A DNA stretch of 64,000 nucleotides from Nicotiana tabacum (GCF_000715075.1 NC_134087.1:188015276-188079275), one strand, 5' to 3'. Positions 10,781-21,430 are shown, counted from the first letter of the stretch. The notes: generated by a model from the sequence alone, not told the origin. Numbers and translations are program-made.

Positions 10781-11470
10781 CCCAGCCCCGATGTTATGCT
10801 CTTCCAGCCAGGCTAGAGGCTGAGTCATCAGATGCTGTCATTACAGATACTATTCTGGTCTGTGATAGAGATGCTTCAGTGCTAGTTGACCCTGGATCTA
10901 CGTATTCATATGTGTCATCCTATTTTGCACCCTACTTGGTTATGCCTAGTGAGGCCTTGAGTATTCATGTATATGTATCTACATCGGTAGGTGATTCTAT
11001 AGTGGTTGATCGGGTTCATCGTTCCTGTGTTGTGGTGTTTAGGGGTCTTGAGACCCGTGTTGATTTGTTGCTCTTAGATATGGTGGATTTCGACGTTATA
11101 TTAGGGATGGATTGGTTGTCCCCGTATCATGCTATCTTGGATTGCCATGCCAAGACCGTGACCTTGGCTTTACTAATATTCCCCGACTAGAGTGGAGAGG
11201 GACCCTAGGTCATGCCACTCGCAGTGTTATTTCATATGTGAAGCCTCGACGCATGGTCGAGAAGGGTTGTTTAGCTTATCTGGCGTATGTTCGCGATTCC
11301 AGCGCAAAGCTCCCTTCTATTGATTCTATACCTATTGTGCGAGAGTTCCCCGAGGTTTTCCCTTTAGACCTGCCAGGTATACCGCCCGACAGGGATATCG
11401 ACTTTTGTATTGATATGGCTCCGGACACTCAGCCCATTTCTATTCCACCATATCGCATGGCCCCGCCAGA
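10618..11470 (+). pseudogene. protease region, second copy in element A2
   Basis: A frame open 10618-11190 runs from the Gag tail (Arg/Gly-rich) into [17 protein letters not shown] and [16 protein letters not shown]. It then shifts near 11175 (LLIFPD instead of LLDLPRLEW), and the remaining linker reads on in another frame to the RT start at about 11450. The D-P-G active-site triad is retained. This copy is joined to the downstream RT, so it represents the original gene order. Confidence 0.88.
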
Positions 11471-12090
11471 GTTGAAAGAGTTGAAGGAGAAGTTACAAGA
11501 CTTGCTTGGGAAGGGTTTCATTAGACCCAGCGTGTCGCCTTGGGGTGCGCTGGTTCTGTTTATAAAGAAAAAAGATGGCTCGATGAGCATTGATTACCGA
11601 CAATTGAACAAGGTTACAATTAAGAATAAGTATCCACTGTCGAGGATTGATGATTTGTTCGATCAGCTTCAGGGTGCCAAGGTATTCTCAAAGATTGACT
11701 TGAGATCTGGCTACCATCAGTTGAGGATTAGGGCTCCGATGTTCCTAAGACAGTATTCCGCACTCGGTACGGGCATTATGAGTTCTTGGTTATGTCATTT
11801 GGGTTGACCAACGCCCCAACAGCCATTATGGATTTGATGAACCGAGTGTTCAGGCCTTATTTGGACTCGTTCGTGATAGTCTTCATTGATGATATTTTGA
11901 TATATTCCCGCTGCCGGGAGGAGCACGAGCAACATCTTAGAGTGGTTCTTCAGACCTTTAGGGATAGTCAGTTATATACTAAGTTCTCGAAGTGCGAGTT
12001 CTGGTTGAGCTCAGTTGCATTTCTGGGTCACGTTGTATCAACAGAGGGTATTCAGGTGGACCCGAAGAAGATAGAGGTAGTCAAGAACTG
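11455..12090 (+). pseudogene. reverse transcriptase of element A2 (broken)
   Basis: It starts [21 protein letters not shown] and continues through [27 protein letters not shown] and [15 protein letters not shown]. The catalytic [10 protein letters not shown] lies at 11878-11908. The residues MRMC before the D of SIDYRQ are partly deleted (SMSIDYRQ), and a frameshift lies at about 11740-11770, where APMFLRQYS replaces [12 protein letters not shown] stop follows at 12089-12091 (AACTGA for AACTGG). Confidence 0.9.
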
Positions 12091-12127
12091 ACCTCGACCA
12101 GCTTCAGCTACAGAGATTCGGAGTTTC

Positions 12128-12928
12128 TTGGGGTTAGCAGGTTACTACTGTCGGTTCATGGAGGGGTTTTCATCCATTGCAGCCTCGTTGACTAGGTTGA
12201 CCCAAAAGGGAGCCCAGTTCAGATGGTCGGACGAGTGTGAGGCGAGCTTTCAGAAGCTCAAGACAGCTCTGACTACGGCACCGGTATTGGTTTTGCCCAC
12301 AGGTTCAGGGCCTTATACAGTCTATTGTGATGTATCTCGTATTGGACTTGGTGCAGTGTTGATGCAGGATGGCAAGGTCATTGCCTATGCTTTGAGGCAG
12401 TTGAAGGTTCATGAGAAGAACTATCCAGTGCACGATTTGGAGTTGGCAGCCATTGTTCACGCATTGAAGATTTGGAGGCACTATCTCTATGGTGTGGCGT
12501 GTGAGGTGTTCACGGATCATAAGAGTCTTCAGTATTTGTTCAAGCAAAAGGAGTTGAATTTGAGGCAGATGAGGTGGTTGGAGTTGTTGAAAGATTATGA
12601 CATCACTATCCTATATCACCCGGGAAAGACCAATGTGGTGGCCGATGCCTTGAGTAGGAAGTTAGCCAGTATGGGCAGTCTTGCTTTTATTCCGATCGGT
12701 GAGAGACCGCATGCTTTGGACATTCAGGCTTTGGCCAATCAATTTGTGAGGTTGGATATTTCTGAGCCTAGCCGAGTGTTAGCTTGCAAGGTCGCTCGTT
12801 CTTCATTGTTGGAGCATATCCGTGATCGGCAGTTTGATGATCCCCATTTGTGTGTTCTAAGAGACACAATGCAGCATGGAGGTGCCAAGAAGGTGACCTT
12901 AGATGATGATGGTGTTTTGAGATTGTAG
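12128..12928 (+). pseudogene. RT connection and RNase H of element A2 (open fragment)
   Basis: A continuous 266-residue fragment begins [15 protein letters not shown] (RT thumb/connection). RNase H follows with all acidic residues visible: D in VYCDVS, E in HDLELAA, D in TDHKSLQ and D in VVADALSR. The sequence [13 protein letters not shown] has Leu where relatives show Ser. A CAG is retained in LMQDGKV (12363-12365), where A1, B and C all have TAG. The fragment ends at TAG 12926-12928, which replaces a CAG in the linker to integrase. Confidence 0.9.
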
Positions 12929-12929
12929 G

Positions 12930-13711
12930 GGCGAGTTTGTGTGCCCAATGTTGATGGGATTCGAGAGTTGATCTTAGCGGAGGCCCATAGTTCCCAGTAT
13001 TCTATTCACCCGGGAGCCACAAAGATGTATCAGGATTTGAGGCAGCACTATTGGTGGCGTAGAATGAAGAAAGATATAGTTGCACATGTGGCTCGATGTT
13101 TGAATTGTCAGCAGGTTAAGTATGAGCATCAGAGGCCTGGTGGTTTATTTCAGAGGATTGAGATTCCCGAGTGGAAGTGGGAGCAGATCACTATGGACTT
13201 CGTTACTGAACTTCCGCTGACTCGGAAGAAGTTCAACGCAGTTTGGGTCATTGTTGATAGGCTGACCAAGTCAGCGCATTTCATTCCTGTGGCAGTCTCC
13301 TATTCATCCGAGAGGTTAGCTGAGATCTATATCCGGGAGATTGTTCGCCTTCATGGTGTGCCGGTATCTATCATCTCGGACCGAGGTACGCAGTTTACCT
13401 CGCATTTCTGGAAAGCAGTCCAACAAGAGTTAGGCACCCAGGTTGAGTTGAGTACAACATTTCATCCTCAGACGAACGGGCAGTCCGAGCGTACTATTCA
13501 GATATTGGAGGATATGCTCCGAGCTTGCGTCATTGACTTTGGAGGTTCGTGGGATCAGTTCTTGCCTATAGCAGAGTTTGCCTTCAACATTAGCTACCAG
13601 TCGAGCATCCAGATAGCTATTTATGAGGCTTTGAATGGTAGGCGATGTGGATTTCCGGTTGGATGGTTTGAGCCGGGAAAGGCTCGGTTGTTGGGTACAG
13701 ATTTGGTTTAG
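12930..13711 (+). pseudogene. integrase of element A2 (open for 256 codons)
   Basis: The HHCC zinc region (EAHSSQYSIHPG, RCLNCQ) is followed by a complete D,D-35-E core: MDFVTELP at about 13196, SDRGTQFTSHF at about 13377, and NGQSERTIQ at about 13480. The fragment stops at TAG 13709-13711 (GTTTAG, where element B has a Gln codon). The integrase would insert the cDNA. Sequence is very close to A1 (bases 2820-3580), including the terminal stop. Confidence 0.91.
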
Positions 13712-14291
13712 GAGGATTTGGACAAGGTCAGGATCATTTAGGATAGGCTTCGTACAGCTCAGTCCAGTCAGAAGAGCTATGCAGATCGAAGGGTTTGAGA
13801 TGTGGCTTTCATGGTTGGTGAGCGGGTATTGCTCCGAGTGTCGCCTATGAAGGGCGTGATGAGATTTGGGAAGAAGGGCAAGCTTAGCCCTAGGTTGGTC
13901 CATTTGAGATTCTTGATCGAGTGGGAGAGGTTTCTTATAGACTTGATTGCCACCGAGCTTATCAGCCGTACATCCAGTGTTTCATGTGTCCATGCTTTGG
14001 AAATATCACGGCGATCCATCCCACGTGTTAGATTTTAGCACTGTCCATTTTGACAAGGACTTATCTTATGAGGAGGAGCCGGTAGCTATTCTAGACCGGC
14101 AGGTTCGCCAGTTGAGGTCGAAGAGTTTTCCTTCGGTTCGTATTCTGTGGAGAGGTCAGCCTCCTGAGGCATCGATCTGGGAGTCCGAGTCCGATATGCG
14201 GGACTGTTATCCTCACCTTTTCCCCGACTCAGGTACTTCCTTCTTATGTCCGTTCGAGGATAAATGGTTGTTTTATAGGTGGAGAATGTGA
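13712..14291 (+). pseudogene. integrase C-terminus and chromodomain of element A2 (frameshifted)
   Basis: This contains the basic stretch ([18 protein letters not shown]), a GPY/F-type region broken by a 4-nt deletion near 13893, and [16 protein letters not shown]. The chromodomain has [16 protein letters not shown] and [19 protein letters not shown]. The normal stop region is altered (TGGTTGTTTTATAGG), so the frame runs to 14291. TGA 13796-13798 and the 4-nt deletion are shared with A1. Confidence 0.88.
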
Positions 14292-16887
14292 CGACCTAAA
14301 GGGTCATTACCGGTTTTCTCCCTTTTTCCGTGCATCCAAGGCCTTGAAAACCTCACCTTTAATTGCCTCGATTTGCGTGCACAGTCCGGGTGCGTAGCCG
14401 GAAAAGCTTATGTGTTAAATAATGTGAAATTTGATAAATTGTGGCTTTAAAATGGTTAAAGTTGACTTTGGTCAACATTTTAAGTAAACGGACCCGAACC
14501 CGTGATTTGACGGTCCCGGAGTGTCCGTAGAAAAATATGGGACTCGGGTATATACCCGGAATCGAAATCCGAGGTCCCGAGCCCGAGAAATGAATTTTTA
14601 AAAGAAATTATTTTTCTTAAATTTATTTGGAAATTTGAAATAAAAATGAATTAGAAAGCATTGGTATCGGGCCCGTATTTTGGTTCTGGTGCCTGGTACA
14701 GGTCTTATATGTGGTTTAAGCGCTTTCTGTGAAATTTTATTGAAATCGGACGTCGTTTGACGTGTTTCAGACTTAAAACTCTAAGTTTGAAAGTTTATGA
14801 AGATTGATGAAAAAGTGATGATTTTGAGGTTTGATTGCTCGTTTATGATGTTATTTTGGCGATTTAATTGCATGGCTAAGTTCTTAGGATGTTGTTGAGT
14901 TAGTGTGAGTGTTTGGTTAGGATCCTTGAGGGCTCGGGAGTGTTTCGGAAATGTTTCGGAGTAGTTTTGGCCTTAGAGAAGTTGCAGAAGATTCAGTTCT
15001 GGTGTTCTTGTATCTAGTTCTATGCGATCGCATAGGTAGCATTGCGATCGCATAGAGTAATCCTTCAGGTGCCCCACATTTATTCTATGCGATCGCATAT
15101 ATTCATCCGCGATTGCATAGCTTAGCCATATCCTTCAATGCGAACGCAACCTTTAATCTGCGTTCGCATTTCATTAAATCCAAACCTGGAATGCACAACC
15201 TTTTGTTCTATGCATTCGCAGCAGCCCTTCCGCGATCGCAATGACCAGCTTACCCTTTCCCTATGCGATCGCATTACCTTCTTCGCGATCGCATAGGGCA
15301 TTTTTGCCCAGCGATTTTTAAATACCCAAAACAGAACAGTGACGAGATTTAGTCCATATTTCACACGAGTTCTTCTTCACCACAGCTCTTGAGCGAATCT
15401 TTGAGCACTTCTTCACCAAAGTTTCTTGGGTAAGTAAATTCCCTCTCATTTCCTTCATCTTCCTTCATTAATTAGTGAGTTTCTAAACCTAATATCATGA
15501 AATCAAAGTAGAAATTAAGGGTTTTGGGTAGAGTTAGATTTTTGGGAATTTTGAGTGATTCAACCTCAATTTGGGGTCGGATCTTAAAATAAATTATATA
15601 TTCGGGCTCGTGGATGAATGGGTGAAATGAATTTGGTCTAAACCTCGTGTTTTGACCAAGCGGGCCCGGGGTCGATTTTTGGAATTTTGGGAAGAAAGCT
15701 TAGAAATCTATGTTTAGACATTAGGTTTGATTTGTTTAGCTTATATTGATACTATAAAGTCGTTATTTCATAGATTTGATAGAGTTGGAGTCGAATTCGA
15801 GAGGGAAAGCGGTCGTTGTGGATTAATTTAGCCGTGGAAGTTGAGGTAAGTGTTCGATCTAATTCTAGCTTCAGGGATTAGGAGTTGAGTCTTACTTACT
15901 ACTTGCATTGTATTGTGTCCGATGTATAGGCATGGTGACGAGTATCTATACGTTGGGGGTCGAGCATGACCGTGAGTCCTAAATTGCTAAATTGTTGTAT
16001 TCTTAAGTAATGCTTATGAGAACTTGGTTGAACATCTTTGAAACTGAGCAAGTAAATGTTATGATTGAGCATTTGTATTAATTGTGTTAAGTAGAAATTG
16101 AGTAAATTGGTTATAGTTGGATCTCCCTTGCCGAGATAGTTGATTTGGTATCTTGTTCCCTTGCCGAGAAACTTATTATGTTATCTTGCTCCCTTGTCGG
16201 GATTATCCTGTGATACTGTGTTGGACTGAAATGGGAGCGGGTGGTACGCCTACCACAAAATATGATGAAATGGGAGCGGGTGGTACGCCTACAACAAGAT
16301 AAAATGAAATGGGATCGGGTGGTACGCCTACCACGAGATGTGATGAAATTAATTGTGTTAAGTAGGAATTGAGTAAATTGGTTATAGCTGGATCTCCCTT
16401 GCCGGGATATTTGAATTGGTATCTTGTTCCCTTGCCGTGAAACTTATTATGTTTTCTTGCTCCCTTGTCGGGATTATCCTGTGATATTATGTTGGACTGA
16501 AATGGGAGCGAGTGGTACGCCTACCACAAGATAAAATGAAATGGGAGCGGGTGGTACGCATACCACAAGATATGATGAAATGGGAGCGGGTGGTACGCCT
16601 ACCACGAGATGTGATGAAATGGGAGCGGGTGGTACGCCTACCACAAGATATGATGAAATGGGATCGGGTTGCACGCCTGCAACAAGAGAAAACTGAGACA
16701 AGTGAAAGTGGTTGTTTTTCCCTTATTCTACGGTAGAAGTGAGCAAATGTAGTTTTCCCTTATTATTTCTAATATTCTATTTTATCTGCTATCCCCGTAC
16801 GCATGCTCCCCCTCCCATCTTTAATTTTTTACTTTCTACTATTTTCCATATATGCACAGGTTTATCTGGAGTCTGGGTCTAGCCTCG
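14287..16887 (+). repeat. Truncated 3' LTR of element A2
   Basis: The LTR begins TGTGACGACC after the polypurine tract GGTGGAGAA and matches 4157-6744. Palindrome-cluster copies lie at about 15021-15300, including TATGCGATCGCATA at 15021-15034. A 271-bp segment (about 16078-16348) is duplicated from 16349. The LTR ends abruptly at TCTAGCCTCG (16887) and abuts unrelated AT-rich DNA. Confidence 0.9.
16078..16690 (+). repeat. 271-bp duplication plus 39-bp minisatellite in truncated LTR
   Basis: TAATTGTGTTAAGTAG...GGATCTCCCTTGCC recurs with an offset of about 271 bases (16081 and 16352). Three minisatellite units (16228-16346) precede the second copy and about five follow it (16499-16690). The same region in 4157-7268 has one uninterrupted 11-unit array, so the arrangement arose in this LTR only. 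Confidence 0.85.
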
Positions 16888-17524
16888 AATTGTTTGAACA
16901 CATTATATCTGAATGTTGTAGTAATATTTACATATAAAATATTCATTTGACCGATTTATCAATATTAATATGACTTTATTATTCTTATTTTAAAAATATT
17001 TTTTTTACTAATTATTTAAGTTTTTTCTTACCTTATAAATAATTTATATACTTTATGTAAGATCTTATTTTGCTGCTTGAATTTATTTAATTTTTAAACT
17101 CAATATATCTTTAATAACTTGAGTAAATTTTAATTTTATTTTATATTTTAACTTACTCCAATGTATAAATAGTCATAGGTTATCTCAATTACGTCTTTCT
17201 ATATTTATTTTTTAATTTTTTCGATTAGAATTTTTAATTAATTTTTACCTCCATATCTCTAGCTAATATAGAAAGAAATCTATGGGTGAATCAATATAGA
17301 TATAAATATACTTATAAATATAAATTTAAATGTAGATATTAGATTAAATTTGTCTAAGATCTATTTAGATTAAGTATAAGATTCATTAAACAATTTTCAT
17401 TAATTATGTTTCTATTTATAATTCAAATTTTTAATGTTGTCTTAAAATTGCCAAGTGACTTCTTTTTAGCTTGCCACTTGGCTTAACCACATGCTTCACT
17501 GCTCTCCTTTTAATATAATATAGA
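16888..17524 (-). mobile_element. AT-rich Helitron-like 5'-terminal fragment
   Basis: Read on the - strand it begins TCTATATTATATTAAAAGG at 17524, preceded by A, as expected for a Helitron 5' end (TC start, A/T target). It continues with GCCAAGTGGCAAGCTAAA, which recurs next to the array junctions at 29640, 42320 and 58290. Bases 17124-17524 are homologous to 29290-29694. The left part contains no recognisable coding sequence, and no 3' hairpin end is seen, so the copy is truncated at the junction with the A2 LTR. Confidence 0.6.
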
Positions 17525-18008
17525 TAGATTACAATACATTATAGATTAATGTGATTTTTTTCTTGTAATAATTTACACGCACGCACACACACACGCGCGC
17601 ACAGACACACACACACATATATATATGCGCACACACATATTCTCTTGGAATTTGATTTATAAATTTTTTCGATTTTCATAGAAGGTAAAAATATTAAAAA
17701 ACTCAAAGTTAAATTAGGAAAAAGACGTAGGCTTCAAAGAAAATTCTTTCAATGTTGTCCTTTCAAATATATATTTATTGCAAATAAACTTTTTTAAACG
17801 CCTAAAATTAAAGCGGCAATTTAGTTTTAAATAGGATTTACAATATCCCGTAACTTTAGGCATTTATTAGTCCAATTAAAAATGAAGATTTTCTAAATCT
17901 TCGAATGTGATACAAATTAATATATTATATTTTCTTCTTATCCTTTTAACTTTATCCTAAGTCTTTCCTAAATTCTTATTTAATTTGTCTTACATTGCTA
18001 TGTGTATT
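17525..18008. other. Unassigned AT-rich spacer with CA/CG microsatellite
   Basis: No gene or recognised element is visible. Bases 17575-17640 are a mixed alternating purine-pyrimidine tract (CACGCACGCACACAC..., CGCGCGC, ATATATATGCGC). The last 5 bases (GTATT) precede element B and should be one half of its target duplication, but the right end of B has no matching copy. Confidence 0.6.
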
Positions 18009-18694
18009 TGTCACGATCCGGATTTTCCACCATCGGGTGTCGTGATGACGCCTACTATCGGAGCTAGGCAAGCCAAATGTTTAAAATACCTTTCCTGCTT
18101 TCTTTCAACAATATGATAAGCGAGACAAAATCTAAGCGGAAGACTTTAAATTTAAAACAACTGAAAACCAAAAGTGCGGAGGTTTGAACCAAAATGCTAC
18201 CTAGAGTTTGGTGTCACTAGCTCACGGACTACTACAGAATGCTACAAACAATGTCTGAAAGGAAAATACATCATGTTTGTCTGATACAAGATAAACAAAC
18301 GAAAAATATGGAAAGGGACTTCGGCCTGCGAACGCCAGCTAGGCTACCTCGAGAGTCCCTGGACTGAAGATAGCTACCAAAAGTCCTACTGCTGCGGTCC
18401 GAAAGCTGCTCCCTGATCTGTGCACAAAATTGCAAAGAGTGCAGCATCAGCACAACCGACCCCATGTGCTGGTAAGTGCCTGGCCTAACCCCGGCGAAGT
18501 AGTGACGAGGCTAGACAGGACCTACCACAATTAACCTGTACAGATATATATAACAAGTGCAAGAAAACAATAACAAGATAATACAAAGTAAAGCTGGGAG
18601 GGGACATGCTATCGGGGAGTAACAGATAAAAATGAAATATCGGAAATAAACAGAAGAAACTCCGGTTTCCATAATATATATATATATATATATA

Positions 18695-18962
18695 TAGTGG
18701 ACGACGTGCCACACGATCCCATAATATCATATATAAGTGGACGGCGTGCCACACGATCCCATAATATCATATATAAGTGGACGGCGTGCCACACAATCCC
18801 ATAATATCATATATAAGTGGACGACGTGCCACACGATCCCATAATATCATATATAAGTGGACGGCGTGCCACACGATCCCATAATGTCATATGTAAGTGG
18901 ACGACGTGCCACACGATCTGATAATATCATATATAAGTGGACGGCGTGCCATACGATCCCAA
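18695..18962 (-). repeat. 40-bp minisatellite in 3' LTR of B, about 7 copies
   Basis: The unit on + is ATAAGTGGACGGCGTGCC followed by ACACGATCCCATAATATCAT. A TA run at 18670-18697 adjoins it. It occupies the same LTR position as the unrelated-looking 39-bp array of element A. Both units carry a GTGG...CCAC inverted pair. Confidence 0.93.
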
Positions 18963-20004
18963 TTCATCTTTATCACAGTGCACAATATGTCACCGGAAAC
19001 GGAGGTCAATAACCAAGTGGACCACATGCCACACGATCCCATAATATAGTTTATAATATCTGACTTTATATAGTAGACCCCTTCAGGGGAGGATAACAAC
19101 TCAATACCTTTAACCCGATAAGGGTACAACTAACAGCCCAAAATATCCCGACAAGGGAGAGTATATATCAGTCTACACATCCCGGCAAGGGAGTACTCAC
19201 AACACATTCTCTTTTTAAATCACTTCTTCCTCAACTAACACATTCATGTTCGAGCTAACGCTCCAAAAGTACACCAATCACAATTCTACCTCAATCGTTC
19301 ACATTATATGAAACTCATCAAGTAAACAAGGAGATTGTGTCACATTATTCGAATTAAAAGCAATTAAGACTCACGGTCATGCTAGACTCCGGTGCATAGA
19401 TAACCGTCACCATGCCTATACACCGTACTCCACATTAGCAAGTAGCAAATAACATCCTAATCCTATTCCCTCAAGCCAAAGTTAGAACAAACACTTACCT
19501 CGATGCCTTGAACACCACTCAAGTCTCAATTATAGCTTTACCTCTTGATTCTACCACCAATCCGCTCGAATTTAGTTATAAGTTACTTAATCACATTAAT
19601 AATTACTAAAAAAATCACTCCCAATGCATGAAAATAGATTTTTACAAGGTTTTTTCCCAAAAGGTCAAAAATACCCTCGGACCCACGTGGTCGAAACTCG
19701 ATGTTCGGACCAAAACCCGGTTACCCATTCCCCCATGAATCCAAATATATGATTTGTTTTGAAATCGGACCCCAAATTGAGGTCCAACTTCTTCATTTGT
19801 AGAAAACCTAGGTTCTACCCAAAACACTCAATTTCACCCATGAAAATCTTTGATTTGAATTTGAAATCATGTTAAAAGATCTCAAGGAATAAAGAAATTA
19901 AGTTAGAAATCATTTACCAATCGTTTTGGAGAAGAAAAGTTGTTTGGAAAATCGCCTCTTAGGTTTTGGGTTTTTGAAAAGTGGAAAAATGACTGAAAAT
20001 CCCG

Positions 20005-20250
20005 AATTTATACATTTTTGTTGGGGGCTGGCGCGGACCGCACAGAAATGCACCGCGGCCGCGCCGAGGGAGGGAAGAAGTAGGCTTCCTCTGAACCCAC
20101 CCAGCGCAGACCACACTGATTTGGTGCGCGGCCGCGCTGGTCGACCTGGCTACCCCCTCTAAACCCCACCACGCGGACCGCACAGAAAAGTGTCGCGGCC
20201 GCGTGGCTGCCAGCGCGGACCGCGCAGAAATGGCCGCGGCCGCGCCGGAC
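20005..20250 (-). promoter_or_regulatory. TATA-like box and CG-rich palindrome cluster, 3' LTR of B
   Basis: On the - strand, copies of GCGGCCGCG and GCGGTCCGCG (20035-20250) lie directly upstream of TGTATAAATTCGGG (about 20003-20015). The cluster has pairs of the form GCGGACCGCACAGAAA...CGCGGCCGCG, repeated about four times. The position about one third into the LTR suggests the U3 promoter region. Function is inferred. Confidence 0.5.
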
Positions 20251-20971
20251 CTGCAACACCTGAACCTGCATTTTTTTAAGTTAAGACCTCCCGGACCCCA
20301 CTCGAAACTCACCCGAGCCCTCGGGGCTCCAAACCAAACATGCACACAACCTTAAAACATCTTACGGACTTACTCGTGCGATCAAATCGCCAAGATACCA
20401 TCATATACATAGAATCAAGCCTCAAAACACATGATTTTCTCTCAACTTTCATAAAACTCAAATTCCCCATTTTAAGTACGAAACACGTCATATGACGTCC
20501 GTTTTTAGCCAAACTTTACAGATAGTGCTTAAAACATATTTAAGACTCGTACCGGGCGTCGGAACCAAAATACGAGCCCGATACCACAGTTTTTCGATCA
20601 ATTTTCTTCTTTATTTTCCTTAATTAATTTCAGAAAACAATTTCACACAAAAATTTATTCCTCGGGCTTGGGACCCCGGAATTTGATTCAGGGCACACGC
20701 CCAAGCCCCATATTTTTTCTAGGACCCTCCGGGACTGTCGAATCATAGGTCCGGGTCCGTTTACCCAAAATGTTGACCGAAGTCAATATTATGCATATTA
20801 ATATCAAAATTCATCAAATTTCTCACAAAATTCGCATATTTCAACATAAAGCTTTCCGGCTTCGCGTCCGGACTGCGCACGCAATATCGAGGCAACTAAA
20901 AGCGAGGTTTTCAAGGCCTCGGAAGCATGGAACAAGGAAGAATTACGGTGATGACCCTTTGGGTCGTCACA

Positions 20972-20987
20972 TTCTCCACCTCTAAAA
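20972..20987 (-). other. Polypurine tract of element B
   Basis: On the - strand AGAGGTGGAGAA ends directly at the LTR start (TGTGACGACCC). This is the expected primer for plus-strand DNA synthesis. The gag-pol stop (TAG, 20982-20984) overlaps its start. Confidence 0.85.
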
Positions 20988-21430
20988 CAACTGTTCGTCC
21001 TCGAACGGACAAAAGAAAGAAGTACCTGAGTCGGGAAATAAATGAGGATAACGGCTCCGCATATCGGACTCGGACTCCCAGGTCGATGCCTCAGGAGGCT
21101 GACCTCTCCACTGAACACGCACCGAAGGAAAACTCTTCGACCTCAACTATCAAACCTGCCGGTCTAGAATAGCCACCGGCTCCTCTTCATATGACAGATT
21201 TTTGTCCAATTGGGCAGTGCTGATATCTAACACGTGCAATGGATCTCCGCGATACTTTCGGAGCATAGATACATGAAACACGGGATGCACAACTGACAAG
21301 CTAGGTGGCAAGGCAAGTCTATAAGCCACCTCTCCCACACGATCAAGAATCTCAAATGGACCGATGAACCTAGGGCTGAGCTTGCCCTTCTTCCCAAATC
21401 TCATCACGCCCTTCATAGGCGATACACGGA
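20985..21430 (-). pseudogene. integrase C-terminus and chromodomain of element B
   Basis: [25 protein letters not shown] is the intact GPY/F-type module, followed by [15 protein letters not shown]. The chromodomain runs from about 21175 (VAILDRQV), with stops TGA-TAG at 21147-21152 where relatives have CGC-CAG. Behind the stops it continues with [26 protein letters not shown] and [22 protein letters not shown]. The chromodomain assigns the element to the chromoviruses. Confidence 0.9.

Larger units (their letters stand above)
7905..11507 (+). repeat. Tandem ~1.8-kb duplication of gag-protease in element A2
   Basis: Segment 7905-9705 is repeated as 9706-11507. Paired landmarks keep an offset of about 1,800 bases: ATGTCCGCCGAT at 7923 and 9724, the GAGAGAGAGGGTGC run near 8335 and 10138, and the knuckle at 8715 and 10534. 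The junction has short homology: CAGACCGATGA at the gag site, TTAGACCCAGC at the RT site and TCAGACCGATGA at the join. The two copies differ at many positions, so they are not a very recent duplicate. Confidence 0.9.
4157..16887 (+). mobile_element. Tekay-like Ty3/gypsy element A2 (with internal duplication, 3' LTR truncated)
   Basis: The structure is LTR 4157-7268, primer-binding site at 7272, gag-pol 7465-14288, polypurine tract GGTGGAGAA, then LTR 14287-16887. The internal region is 7,018 bp, against about 5,220 bp in elements B and C. The excess is a 1.8-kb direct duplication of gag-protease. The 3' LTR stops at 16887, losing the segment equivalent to 6745-7268 (524 bp). Stops and frameshifts occur throughout. 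No target duplication can be assessed because the left flank is element A1. Confidence 0.9.
18009..20971 (-). repeat. 3' LTR of element B
   Basis: On the + strand it reads TGTCACGATCC ... GGGTCGTCACA, about 2.96 kb. It has seven 40-bp minisatellite units against eleven in the other LTR of the same element. The rest of the two LTRs is nearly identical by eye, so B looks younger than C or D. Confidence 0.92.

Noticed and set aside
19959..20345. 128-codon frames on the - strand in the LTRs of B (also 28260-28646) and 103 codons in C (47560-47871)
   Set aside because: They lie in the CG-rich palindrome clusters. The composition (Cys/Ala/Arg-rich) reflects GCGGCCGC repeats, not a protein family.
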